A DNA stretch of 64,000 nt from Sulfitobacter delicatus (GTDB taxonomy: Bacteria; Pseudomonadota; Alphaproteobacteria; Rhodobacterales; Rhodobacteraceae): assembly GCF_900102535.1 (NCBI RefSeq), contig NZ_FNBP01000011.1, forward strand, positions 62,001-126,000. Reading direction: 5' to 3'. The translations under genes and the position numbers were made by a program. Of the stretch, positions 1-7,876 are shown piece by piece. Below the pieces are notes generated by a model that ran no database searches, was not told where the DNA came from, and saw nothing but the letters and a program-made list of their open reading frames with translations. Position 1 is the stretch's first letter; each line of letters begins with the position of its first letter.

Positions 1-1599
1 CGTGGTACTTGCCGTGGCATAGGCCACGAGCTTGGCCTTCTCCCCTGCATCGAGCGCGCGAAACGCCGCGAACTGATCGGTGGGCGCGCGGGCGTCATCG
101 AGCCAGGAGAGGTCCAGCACATCATGCGCCGCCGCCACCTGCTCAAGCGAGGTCTCGTCGATCTCGTCCATCTTGGCATGGCTGCGGTATTCCTTGCGGG
201 CATCGATCTTGATCGCCTGCGTGACACTCATGCCACTGGCCAGAACATCACTGACCAGCTTGAAGAGCGTCAGATCGAGCGTGGCCTCCGGATGCAGCGC
301 CATCGCGGCCCCGAGCGCCATGGCCCGCTCGGTCTTGAGGTCCTCGGCCAGTGAGGCAGGATAAGTGATTTCGCCGGCGTCCGGGGCTTCTTCCCCGGTC
401 GGGCCAGCCGAGGAGCCGCGTGCGCCCTCCTCTTTGACGGTGTCTTCCGGGCGGACGAGGCCAACATGGAGGGTCACCTGCCCGCCCGACCAGGACGCGA
501 TTACCCCAGACCGCGCGAGGTCCTCGGCGCTGTAGGCCTCCTGCAGATCGCGGGCTTCGTCTTCCAGAGCGTCCACGCGCTCGTAAAGGGCATTGTAGGC
601 ATCGTCTTCGAGCCCCTCATCCTCCATCTCGAGTTGCAGTTTCTCAAGTTCAGCGGTGATCTCATCCACGCGCTTTTGCGCAGCCTCATCAGGCTCGATC
701 GGGCCGGGATAAACGCGGCCGTAGTCGGCCATGGTCGCGTAATCATAGCGGACCATCGCATCGGCCCAGGCAAAGCCCAGCTTTATGCGGGCCTCTTCGG
801 CGGCGGCACCGAGCTTCTCGAGCAGGATGGTTTCCACCAGCGCCGCATCCTCCAGCACGGAATGCTCTTCCAGAAGGTCAGCTGCAACGGCCCCGCCGCG
901 GGCCTCGTAGTCCGCGCGCACGAAAGCCCCGATATCGTCGCTGACCTGCACACCGCGGGATTTGAGCGCCTGACGGACGGTGTAGGCCTGCAGATAACCG
1001 CCGTCTTTCGTGAGCGCCTCGAAGACCTCGCGCTGCGCCTCTTGGCTCGGGTGCTCGGCGAAGGCCTTCATCGTGTCGAGCGTGATCACCTTGCTCCGGG
1101 CCGCGGCGCGGATGTCGGGGTGGATCAGGCCGTAGCGCAACCGACCTTTGACGGCGGCGACGGTGGTGCCGAAGGTCCTGGCGATGGTCTCAGGCGTCTG
1201 GCCGTCGGCCTCCATCATCCGGGCGAAAGCCTCGAACTCGTCGATTGCGTTCATCGGTGCCTGGGTAATGTTCTCGGCGAGCGACAGCGCCGTGGTGATG
1301 TCGCAGTCGTCAGGGACAAGGCGACAGTCGACCTTGGTTTTCGCCGTGAACCCCTTCGCGGCCTTGTCTGCGACCAGCTCCTTCAGCGCGGCATGGCGTC
1401 GGCCACCGGCCAGCACGGCGTATTTGCCGTCAAGCTTTTGGACCAGGAGCGGCTGGAGCAGGCCCAGAACGGCGATGCTGGCTTTCAGATGCGCGATGTT
1501 CTCGGGGTCATAGGTTTCCGGAGAGTTGCTGCGCACATTGGCACGATGCGGGACCAGATCGCCGATGGCGACGGTGAGAGGGGCAAAGCTTGTGGTCAT
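1..1599 (-). CDS. ParB-like nuclease-domain protein, plasmid type (3' end outside window)
   Basis: The frame is open for 533 codons from an ATG at 1599 to base 1, so the C-terminus is missing. Residues about 7-75 match the ParB N-terminal domain: a 'VPHRANVR' start, a 'LLQPLLV' strand and the 'AGGRRHAAL' motif that replaces the GERR box. A helix-turn-helix-like stretch follows around residue 135 ('ETIARTFGTTVAAVKGRLR'). The rest is acidic and helical. Large orphan ParB-like proteins of this type are common on alphaproteobacterial plasmids and differ from the partition ParB (RepB) at 6.9-7.9 kb. I infer DNA binding or regulation; the exact role is unknown. Confidence 0.8.
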   Translation of the reverse strand, partial: MTTSFAPLTVAIGDLVPHRANVRSNSPETYDPENIAHLKASIAVLGLLQPLLVQKLDGKYAVLAGGRRHAALKELVADKAAKGFTAKTKVDCRLVPDDCDITTALSLAENITQAPMNAIDEFEAFARMMEADGQTPETIARTFGTTVAAVKGRLRYGLIHPDIRAAARSKVITLDTMKAFAEHPSQEAQREVFEALTKDGGYLQAYTVRQALKSRGVQVSDDIGAFVRADYEARGGAVAADLLEEHSVLEDAALVETILLEKLGAAAEEARIKLGFAWADAMVRYDYATMADYGRVYPGPIEPDEAAQKRVDEITAELEKLQLEMEDEGLEDDAYNALYERVDALEDEARDLQEAYSAEDLARSGVIASWSGGQVTLHVGLVRPEDTVKEEGARGSSAGPTGEEAPDAGEITYPASLAEDLKTERAMALGAAMALHPEATLDLTLFKLVSDVLASGMSVTQAIKIDARKEYRSHAKMDEIDETSLEQVAAAHDVLDLSWLDDARAPTDQFAAFRALDAGEKAKLVAYATASTT

Positions 1600-1676
1600 G
1601 TGATATCCTTCCAGGTGGGTGAGGTGTGGCCCGCGCACTCACGCGCGTGACCAATCCCCGGCTTCAGGGATCACCA

Positions 1677-1718
1677 CGACAAAAGGCCCACTCTCCCTTT
1701 GAGGGGCCAGTGGGCCTT
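1677..1718 (-). terminator. Rho-independent terminator after the DUF3768 gene
   Basis: Inverted repeat AAGGCCCACT (1683-1692) and AGTGGGCCTT (1709-1718) with a 16-base loop. Read on the minus strand the stem runs into CCTTTTGT. It lies 40 bp past the stop of the gene ending at 1758 and before the ParB-like gene, so it separates the two units. Confidence 0.6.
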
Positions 1719-1757
1719 CATTGCTTGACGTGTAAGGTTTGAGGGGTGTCCCCTCGC

Positions 1758-2147
1758 CTACCAGTCCCGCGCAAGCATGATGGTCAGCACGCGCATGGTC
1801 GTGGCAGGATTGTCCAGGGTCTCGGCCCCGTAGCGGAAATCCGAGTCTGCTGCATAGAGATCGATTTGCCAGAACACGGTCTCGCCCCGGATCTCGACCA
1901 CTCCGAAATCGTGCCATCCCTCGGGATCATTCTCAGGCTCGAATGTTGCAAATTCACCAGTGGACTTCACCGCCTCGGCCATGAAGCCGTCGCTGGCCTC
2001 CATAAGCGAGCGGGTGACATGCATCCGGCCCTGGATGGGCTGGGCGGGCGGCACTCCAAGGCACGCGAGCTTGCGAAACGCGTCGTTCTGCGCCGCGATC
2101 ACCGTCGGATCCGAACGGTCTGGCTGGGATTGAACGGTCATGGACAT
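1758..2147 (-). CDS. DUF3768 domain protein
   Basis: 129 aa. The protein begins with an N-D-x-F/L-R helix ('QNDAFRKLACLG'), has 'DPEGWHDFG' in the middle and 'FWQIDLY' then 'TTMRVLTIMLARDW' at the C-terminus, which is the layout of the DUF3768 family of plasmid-borne and conjugation-associated proteins. An AAAGGAG ribosome binding site lies 6 bases upstream of the first ATG. The function of the family is unknown. It sits in the same-strand group with the ArdC-like gene. Confidence 0.75.
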   Translation of the reverse strand: MSMTVQSQPDRSDPTVIAAQNDAFRKLACLGVPPAQPIQGRMHVTRSLMEASDGFMAEAVKSTGEFATFEPENDPEGWHDFGVVEIRGETVFWQIDLYAADSDFRYGAETLDNPATTMRVLTIMLARDW

Positions 2148-2234
2148 GGGGCTCTCCTTTGAGAATTTGAAACACCCTTCCCAAAGCCTGCTTTTTCTTT
2201 TCTGCCTGGCGGAAGGACCGAAGCAGAAGGTGCC

Positions 2235-2444
2235 CTACCCGAACAGCCCCTTGGGTCTGTAATTCGGGTTGGGGATGGTTTCGATCCAGCCGCCCTGTTC
2301 CTTGATGCTCTCAAGTGCTGCCGAGAGCGGATACGCGCCCTCTGACGGGCTCCACCAATAGGCTTCGCGTTTGAGGACGATGATCTTGCGGCGGCCGTCT
2401 TCGAAGCAGGCCACCCGCAGCGTCTTGGGTTCCTTGCGTGACAT
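2235..2444 (-). CDS. Small hypothetical protein
   Basis: 69 aa. I chose the ATG at 2444 because an AAGGAGAACGGAG purine-rich site precedes it, while the longer frame upstream overlaps the ArdC gene. The protein is basic at the start and contains 'GRRKIIVLKREAYWWSP' followed by a helix 'AALESIKEQGG'. I do not recognise a family. It lies 23 bp downstream of the ArdC-like gene and is probably co-transcribed with it. Confidence 0.5.
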   Translation of the reverse strand: MSRKEPKTLRVACFEDGRRKIIVLKREAYWWSPSEGAYPLSAALESIKEQGGWIETIPNPNYRPKGLFG

Positions 2445-2467
2445 GCGAGTCTCCGTTCTCCTTGTGG

Positions 2468-3409
2468 TCAGGCGGCCTCGGCGCTGCGCCCTGCCCTGCC
2501 CGCCTCCGATCCGGCGATCAGGTAGTCGCAAGCGCGCTGCGCGTCCGCGGCGTGCCGGAAGATCGCACCCTTGTCCGACCGAAGGACCCGTAACCAGTTG
2601 TGAAGGTAGGCGGCATTCATCTCGAGCGTATGCGCCGTGAAGCCGAGCGTCTGACCCAGGAACACCGAGGTCAATTCCGCGACGATCTCCTCGCGCGCAT
2701 AGGACGTGTTGCCAAACTTCGAGAACCCGAAATCGCGATACAGTCGATGGGGGGCTTTCGTGGCATGGGCCAGTTCATGGGCCCAGACCCCGTAGAAATT
2801 GCGCGGGTCCTGAAACCGCGTGATCGACGGCATGTAGACCTTGTCCACGGGCGGCAAATAGTACGCCTCCGTCCCCGTGAGGACGGTCGTGATGTCGATG
2901 GCATCGAAAAACGCCTGCATGTGCGGGATGGGCTCGGACGGCGGATGCTCGGGCGCTGGCTCTGGGTCGGGGAAGAAGCTGTCGGGCAAGCCCTCGATCT
3001 GGCAGGCATTGAACACGCGGTAGGATTTCTGGAAGCGGAAGATGCGGGCTTCATCGGAGTGATCATCCCCGTCGCTGCGGTCATGCTCATCTGCGCCCGC
3101 GTCTTTCCGGCTTTGACCGTAATAAACGATGACAGAGGACTTCTCGCCCTTGCGGACCTTTGCATCCAAGGCATTGGCTTGCGGCAGCGTCATCCAGAAG
3201 GGAGAGCTGTGGCCCGCCATCACGGTCCGCATTGTCAGCAGGAAGTTGTTCACTCCCTGGTAGGGTTCACCACCCACGCGCAGGGGACGAGAACTGCCAC
3301 CTGCGGTCCAAAGCTTGCGCCACGGCAGGACGCCGCGCTCGATGATGCGGATGATTTCGTTCGTGATGACCTCGGAGGCATCGAATTTGGGCGTGCGGGA
3401 TCGGGCCAT
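2468..3409 (-). CDS. ArdC-type antirestriction / zincin metallopeptidase-like protein
   Basis: 313 aa. Residues about 5-130 match the ArdC N-terminal ssDNA-binding domain ('GVLPWRKLW', 'PYQGVNNFLL', 'FWMTLPQANALDAKVRKGEKSSVIVYY'). The C-terminal half is a zincin-like peptidase with HELAH at 211-215 and a downstream 'AREEIVAEL' that could supply the third ligand. ArdC proteins are known to protect incoming plasmid DNA during conjugation. This supports a mobile, transmissible element. An aspartate/histidine-rich insert (about residues 103-120) separates the two domains. Confidence 0.88.
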   Translation of the reverse strand: MARSRTPKFDASEVITNEIIRIIERGVLPWRKLWTAGGSSRPLRVGGEPYQGVNNFLLTMRTVMAGHSSPFWMTLPQANALDAKVRKGEKSSVIVYYGQSRKDAGADEHDRSDGDDHSDEARIFRFQKSYRVFNACQIEGLPDSFFPDPEPAPEHPPSEPIPHMQAFFDAIDITTVLTGTEAYYLPPVDKVYMPSITRFQDPRNFYGVWAHELAHATKAPHRLYRDFGFSKFGNTSYAREEIVAELTSVFLGQTLGFTAHTLEMNAAYLHNWLRVLRSDKGAIFRHAADAQRACDYLIAGSEAGRAGRSAEAA

Positions 3410-3448
3410 GGCGGGCGTCCTTTCGTGTGGTGGTGAGAAGATTGAGGA

Positions 3449-3934
3449 TCAGATTGACCGACAGGGCCGCGGATCGTTGGCGATCCTGGCACCGAGGGCT
3501 TCGACCATGTCGATGTAGGTGGTCAGCGAGACAGACTGGCCGGCACCTGAATGGTCAGGGACGACAGATCTGTCCCGCGCCACCCGCGGCAAGTTCGCGA
3601 ATGCGATGACATCGGTGACGGGTCGGATATCGATGAACGGGGTCCCTCGTGCGACCGCAAGAGCGGCCAAGGGAAAGCGCTCGATCGGCGCGAAGGTTGA
3701 AACGGTGGTCCAACCGAGATGGAGGAACGTCCCACGCTCTCCGCAGATCACATGCGCGTTTGGCAAAGTCGCCGCCTGTCTGAGATGGCCGAGATCACGC
3801 AGGAGGGTCTCGCTTTCGAGCCGCTTCGCCAGCCCCAGCTGACCGGTTCGGCGAAGCTCGCGATGCCGCCACCACGAGGCAGCGGTCGCGCGCAACACGC
3901 GCAAGACACCTGTTTGCATGGGAATGCCCTTCAT
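3449..3934 (-). CDS. Hypothetical protein, plasmid accessory
   Basis: 161 aa, first gene of the minus-strand accessory group, 39 bp upstream of the ArdC-like gene. It has an Arg-rich N-terminus ('RATAASWWRHRELRRTGQLGLAKRLE') and a C-terminal half with alternating hydrophobic strands. A second in-frame ATG five codons in is an alternative start. No family recognised and no signal peptide. Same-strand position and compatible codon use make it likely to be real. Confidence 0.5.
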   Translation of the reverse strand: MKGIPMQTGVLRVLRATAASWWRHRELRRTGQLGLAKRLESETLLRDLGHLRQAATLPNAHVICGERGTFLHLGWTTVSTFAPIERFPLAALAVARGTPFIDIRPVTDVIAFANLPRVARDRSVVPDHSGAGQSVSLTTYIDMVEALGARIANDPRPCRSI

Positions 3935-4134
3935 CAGGAACGGCAGACCGGAAACCGGCCCGGACCCATCTGAGGGACCCCAAAGGCCCTCATCCGTCAG
4001 TCACAAAACCTGAAGAACACTTTCTCTTTTCCCAGGCCCTTTGGGCACGCAACAAAACTGAAAGCCCGGCACATCTGCCGAAGCTATTGATTTTACACAG
4101 CAATTTTAGATCGGAAACGCATATCGGCAAAACC

Positions 4135-4162
4135 TTGCTTGCAAATACGAAATCGGTATATT
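4135..4162 (+). promoter_or_regulatory. Candidate promoter of the Fic gene
   Basis: TTGCTT at 4135-4140 and TATATT at 4157-4162 with a 16-base spacer, 36 bp upstream of the ATG at 4199. It lies in an AT-rich 264-bp gap (3935-4198) between divergent genes that holds no other gene I can see. Confidence 0.45.
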
Positions 4163-4198
4163 TTTCGATTACTTTGCAAACATAGAAGATTGGCAAAA

Positions 4199-5401
4199 AT
4201 GCTAGAAACACCCGCCAGAAGCGAACCCTGCTTCTTCGAGCAGCATATTCCTACAGAATTGGCAGACCTTTCGGTCGACATCCAGAGGGAAGCCACCGGG
4301 CTGGGACAAGGGCTGCATCCTGACAGCGCAGCTGAGCTTGCCGATCTCGTCCGCGTGATGAACTGCTAATACTCCAACCTGATCGAAGGACACAACACGC
4401 GCCCCCGCGACATCGAAAGGGCGCTGGCTGGCGCCGAGCTTGAGGAAGAAACCCGCCCTCTCGCCCTTGAGGCCCGGGCCCACGTCATCGTTCAACGGGC
4501 CATCGACGAGATGCATCGCATAGGCACCCTGCCCCGCCCCACATCTGTCGAATTCCTGACTTGGGTCCATAAGAGCTTCTACGACGAGATGCCTGACGAG
4601 TTTCGGGTCATCGAACATCCAGACGGCACACAAGAACCCATCGTTCCGGGACGCATGCGCCAGGATGACGATCGGGAAGTTGCGGTCGGGCGCCACCTAC
4701 CTCCTTCTTCGTCGCGCGTCGCGGCATTCATGGACCATTTCGACAAACGATTTCAGATTGCGGCGCGGTCTTCGAGCGGACGGATCATTGCGATCGCCTC
4801 TGCACATCACCGTCTCAACTACATCCACCCTTTCCCGGATGGTAACGGCCGTGTCAGCAGACTGATGTCTCATGCCATGGCCCTCACAGCGGGGATTGGT
4901 GGCCAGGGGCTCTGGTCCGTATCGCGTGGGCTGGCCCGCGGGCTAACCGATCAGGGCGAGTACAAACGGATGATGGATCTGGCCGACAGCCCACGCCGCG
5001 GGGACCGCGATGGACGTGGGAATTTGTCAGAAGCGGCGCTGAAGACGTTCAGTGAATGGTTCTTAAGGGTGACACTCGACCAGATCACCTTCTCAGCAAA
5101 ATTGTTCGATCTTGGCGGGTTGGATCAACGGTATCGTCGTCTTGTTGCAGATACCATCGATGACAAGCGCGCACCGGAACTGATTTCGGCGGTTCTTCGG
5201 CATGGTGCGCTGGAACGTGGCGAGGCGCAGATTGTGCTCAAGACGTCGGAGCGTACGGCTCGCAACACGCTGAGCAAACTGACTGCCGCTGGATACCTGA
5301 CTTCCTCCTCGCCGAAGACGCCCGTTCGGTTGGCGTTTCCGTTGGATTATCGAGAGCGGCTCTTTCCAAACCTTTTTGGTGATGGTGACCTCCCACAATA
5401 A
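4199..5401 (+). pseudogene. Fic-family AMP-transferase gene interrupted by an in-frame UAA
   Basis: Reading from the ATG at 4199 the frame encodes 'LADLVRVMNC', then TAA at 4367-4369 (codon 57), then 'YSNLIEGHNTRPRD' and the rest of a Fic protein to 5401 in the same frame. The catalytic motif HPFPDGNGRVSR is intact, and a winged-helix-like C-terminus follows ('SERTARNTLSKLTAAGYL'). In related proteins the sequence reads N-C-Y-Y-S-N, so one Tyr codon has become a stop. SNLIEG fits the (S/T)xxxE(G/N) inhibitory helix of class II Fic enzymes and lies just after the stop. Initiation at ATG 4511 would give a Fic domain without that helix. Either a decayed gene or a sequencing error. Confidence 0.8.
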
Positions 5402-5487
5402 CTCAAGGGATTTAGGGTGTAATGCCTGACCGCAGATTTCTTCCATGGCCGGCGAGATTTCCATCAGGGCTCGCTCGTGTGTCACTT

Positions 5488-5503
5488 GTCCACCGCGGTG
5501 GAC
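5488..5503. repeat. parS-like palindrome, copy 1
   Basis: Perfect 16-bp palindrome GTCCACCGCGGTGGAC. It has the shape of the repABC centromere consensus GTTNNNNGCNNNNAAC (central GC, GT/AC ends) with C for T at position 3 and G for A at position 14. It lies downstream of repC. The likely ligand is the RepB protein encoded at 6.9-7.9 kb. Confidence 0.7.
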
Positions 5504-5596
5504 ACCTGTTGGTCTGAGATAAACGGAATAACCACCACGCGCCGCTAGGTGCGTTTGGACAGTCGTGGGTGCCATAATCACTGCTTCCCGTTCGAA

Positions 5597-5612
5597 GTCC
5601 ACCGCGGTGGAC
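5597..5612. repeat. parS-like palindrome, copy 2
   Basis: Second exact copy of GTCCACCGCGGTGGAC, 109 bp from the first and one base beyond the repC stop codon. Two identical palindromes flanking a short spacer next to a repABC operon are best explained as the partition site. Confidence 0.7.
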
Positions 5613-5613
5613 A

Positions 5614-6669
5614 TTAGACGGTTTGCTCATTGGTTTCAGACAGTCGCTGAATCAAAGCTAATGGATCAAATTGGTTTTGCCTTTGACCCAGGGTGATACT
5701 GTGGAAGTACGCTCCAAAATCCCTGATACGTTTTCCGAGCTGTAGCATGATGAAGATCGCGCATGACGTTTTCTGAGCTCCTACAGCATTCTTGGCTTTC
5801 TCGAAAGTTTCTGGGTGAATGCCCATCATGGGTGCAAGTGTTCGAGCATGGTTTTCAATGTCCAACCAGTTTCTAAGTCTCTCTGTGGAGAACGATGTCG
5901 CCTGATCGCAGACTGAGGTCAGTAAGTCTGGTTTCAGGGCCTCATCGCCTATGTTGCTATCTAAATCTTTTTTTTCTTCTTTAGACTTAGATTGATGCCG
6001 GACAGTTTGTCCGTCATTGGCGGGCAATTCCATAGTTTCAGGTGGGTCATCCGGGGTAGACAAACTCTGGCATTCCGCATCTGTATTGGCGAGCAGAGCG
6101 TGGTATTCGGGGAGGCTCAGCTTCCTGCGTAGAGCTTTCCGTGCGTTGTTGATGAATGCGTTGCTGGGATCATGCTCTTCCAAATGGGCGAGCTTTGTAA
6201 GGATCTGTTTGCGAATAAATATCCGATCCCGCCGGTTATTCTCTATCTCTTGCGCGATGGCGATAAGCTCGCTCGCACGTTGGAGCAGGGGGGTGAGAGA
6301 CAATCCATAACTGATGCACTCCCCGCCGGATGAGCGGACGCGGTAGCGCTTTCGGTTCGAGCTGTCATTGCGCTTGATGAATCCGAGTTCAACGAAGCGG
6401 TTGATGTGCCTGCGGAGTGTCCGTTCGTCGATGCCGCCAACGCGCTGGCAAATGGTGTAGTTGGACGCAAAAACCGTTTCGCCGTGGCCAGGTTTCAAAA
6501 AGCTGAGCATTGCTTGAAGGGTCTGGATGTGGCCAGGGCGAAGCCCGAACACGCTGCGCGCGTCTCTCAGGGCCCGAAAGATGGTCCAGATATCGATTTC
6601 AGATGCGGGAATTGAGCCGCATGATGCATCTGCACCAGCAGCCTCGATTGATAGTTTTGTAAATGCCAT
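5614..6669 (-). CDS. repC: Replication initiator RepC of a repABC plasmid
   Basis: 351 aa. Contains the RepC signature region: 'ALRDARSVFGLRPGHIQTLQ', 'AMLSFLKPGHGETVFASNYTI', then a winged helix 'GIDERTLRRHINRFVELGFI' followed by 'KRNDSSNRKRYRVR'. The C-terminal third ('NHARTLAPMMGIHPETFEKA', 'DFGAYFHSI') matches the second RepC domain. It is somewhat shorter than the roughly 400 aa usual for RepC, mainly in the middle linker. Third gene of repABC, separated from repB by 238 bp that hold an antisense RNA. RepC binds the origin, which in known repABC plasmids lies within repC itself. No strong Shine-Dalgarno precedes the ATG. Confidence 0.92.
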   Translation of the reverse strand: MAFTKLSIEAAGADASCGSIPASEIDIWTIFRALRDARSVFGLRPGHIQTLQAMLSFLKPGHGETVFASNYTICQRVGGIDERTLRRHINRFVELGFIKRNDSSNRKRYRVRSSGGECISYGLSLTPLLQRASELIAIAQEIENNRRDRIFIRKQILTKLAHLEEHDPSNAFINNARKALRRKLSLPEYHALLANTDAECQSLSTPDDPPETMELPANDGQTVRHQSKSKEEKKDLDSNIGDEALKPDLLTSVCDQATSFSTERLRNWLDIENHARTLAPMMGIHPETFEKAKNAVGAQKTSCAIFIMLQLGKRIRDFGAYFHSITLGQRQNQFDPLALIQRLSETNEQTV

Positions 6670-6770
6670 GATTTGATCACGATGACCGTTTGGCCCACAG
6701 CTTCCCTGTCTCCTCCCAAGATTTTATCTGGGAAAAGGCAATAAAAATCGGTTCACCGAATCGGTGACTC

Positions 6771-6799
6771 TTGACCGGTTTGCTGGAGGTTGCTACATC
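6771..6799 (+). promoter_or_regulatory. Promoter of the counter-transcribed RNA
   Basis: TTGACC at 6771-6776 and TACATC at 6794-6799 with a 17-base spacer, on the strand opposite to repABC. It sits just downstream of an inverted repeat TCACCG/CGGTGA (6753-6767). The -35 is strong and the -10 is weak. Position and direction fit the ctRNA promoter of repABC plasmids. Confidence 0.55.
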
Positions 6800-6805
6800 A
6801 TGAGT

Positions 6806-6859
6806 GCAAATCGAATGATGAGGGCTCTCCAAGGGAAACTTTGGGGGGCTCTTTTCTTT
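6806..6859 (+). ncRNA. repABC counter-transcribed antisense RNA (incompatibility RNA)
   Basis: Inferred RNA of about 54 nt, starting about 7 bases after the -10 and ending in a strong terminator hairpin. Known repABC ctRNAs are of similar length, lie in the repB-repC gap, are transcribed against the operon and repress repC by altering leader folding. The location, direction, promoter and terminator all match. The exact 5' end is a guess. Confidence 0.65.
6822..6859 (+). terminator. Intrinsic terminator of the ctRNA
   Basis: 13-bp stem (6822-6834 with 6839-6851, including four G-U pairs) closed by a GAAA tetraloop at 6835-6838 and followed by TTTTCTTT. On the complementary strand the same sequence forms a hairpin in the repC leader. 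Confidence 0.75.
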
Positions 6860-6907
6860 CTGGTCTTCGCTTTTCTCCTTTGCTCGGGTTCCTCTATGTG
6901 GCCTGGG

Positions 6908-7876
6908 TTAGGACCCAGAGCCGCTCTCATTCCGCCACTCATCGAAGAGTTGCAAAAGCGTAGCTTCCGCACGCTCCTCGAGCCACTGGCCGAATTCCGG
7001 GTTGTCCTTTTTGGCGATCTTGATGGCGATCGCTTTCTGATCGACTGTCAGCGTTCCGACAGTGTCGCCGCTCTCATTCTTGACGACGGACGTCACGCCG
7101 CGACTGGTCGGTTTCTTGTCTGCACGCGCCTTGTGCGAGCAAGCAGAATAGACCGCCTGAAATCTCTCGGGGCTTGGAGTGTCGTCGGGCAGGGCGGCGA
7201 TCACCTCTTTGGCCGAATTCACCAAGTCTACCTTTCCCGATAGGGCCGCTAAATCACCCCACTGCCGTCTTCCGATGCCATGTGCCGGCCCGATAAGCTG
7301 AACAAGCCCATCAGGCAGTTGATCGATAACGACCCGGTGGTTGGACACGCCTTGCCGGGTTAATCCCAAAGCATCCTGAATGACGCCGGGTTTATATCCA
7401 ACTTCCTGCATCTCTTTGATAAAAAAAGATTTTTCTATGAAAGACGGATCAAGTCGAAGGTTGTTCTCTTGACCCTGCGCGATAAGCGAGGCGTCGTCGT
7501 CCAATGTGCGAACGATTGCCTTGACCGTTCCTCCGATCTTGCGGATCGCCGCCAGTCTACGGCGACCGTAGATGATGCGGTATCTGTCGGGTTGGCCCGA
7601 TGGGCGGACCATGATCGGCACTTGTTGGCCATGCTTGCGAATGCTCTTGGCAAGCTCGTCGATACTCGTATCTTCCAGCACCAACCGATCGCGAAGGCCA
7701 TCCATGTCAATCTGATCGGGTTCGATGTCCCGGATCGAATTGGCCGTGATTTCGCGCAAGGAGTCCCGCAATCCGCCAACAGAGCCGGGCAGCTTTGCAG
7801 CTTTTTGCAGGGTAGGGGAGGGAGCCGCGCTCTCTTTTTCGTCCTTCGGAGATTGGTTGAAAATGTTTCTGGCCAT
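6908..7876 (-). CDS. repB: Plasmid partition protein RepB (ParB family)
   Basis: 322 aa from the ATG at 7876, whose A is shared with the repA stop (TGATG), which implies translational coupling. The ParB/Srx domain spans about residues 55-135 ('LVLEDTSIDELAKSIRKHGQQ', then 'VPIMVRPSG' and the 'YGRRRLAA' box). A central helix-turn-helix follows at about 170-185 ('VIQDALGLTRQGVSNHRVVI'). The C-terminus should dimerise. It would load at the parS-like palindromes at 5488 and 5597 and work with RepA in segregation. Confidence 0.93.
   Translation of the reverse strand: MARNIFNQSPKDEKESAAPSPTLQKAAKLPGSVGGLRDSLREITANSIRDIEPDQIDMDGLRDRLVLEDTSIDELAKSIRKHGQQVPIMVRPSGQPDRYRIIYGRRRLAAIRKIGGTVKAIVRTLDDDASLIAQGQENNLRLDPSFIEKSFFIKEMQEVGYKPGVIQDALGLTRQGVSNHRVVIDQLPDGLVQLIGPAHGIGRRQWGDLAALSGKVDLVNSAKEVIAALPDDTPSPERFQAVYSACSHKARADKKPTSRGVTSVVKNESGDTVGTLTVDQKAIAIKIAKKDNPEFGQWLEERAEATLLQLFDEWRNESGSGS

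Noticed and set aside
466..1650. 394-aa open frame on the plus strand
   Set aside because: Antisense to the ParB-like gene, whose ParB and HTH motifs are clear.
6764..7243. 159-aa open frame on the plus strand starting in the repB-repC gap
   Set aside because: It overlaps the antisense RNA and its terminator and runs antisense through repB; no ribosome binding site or domain.
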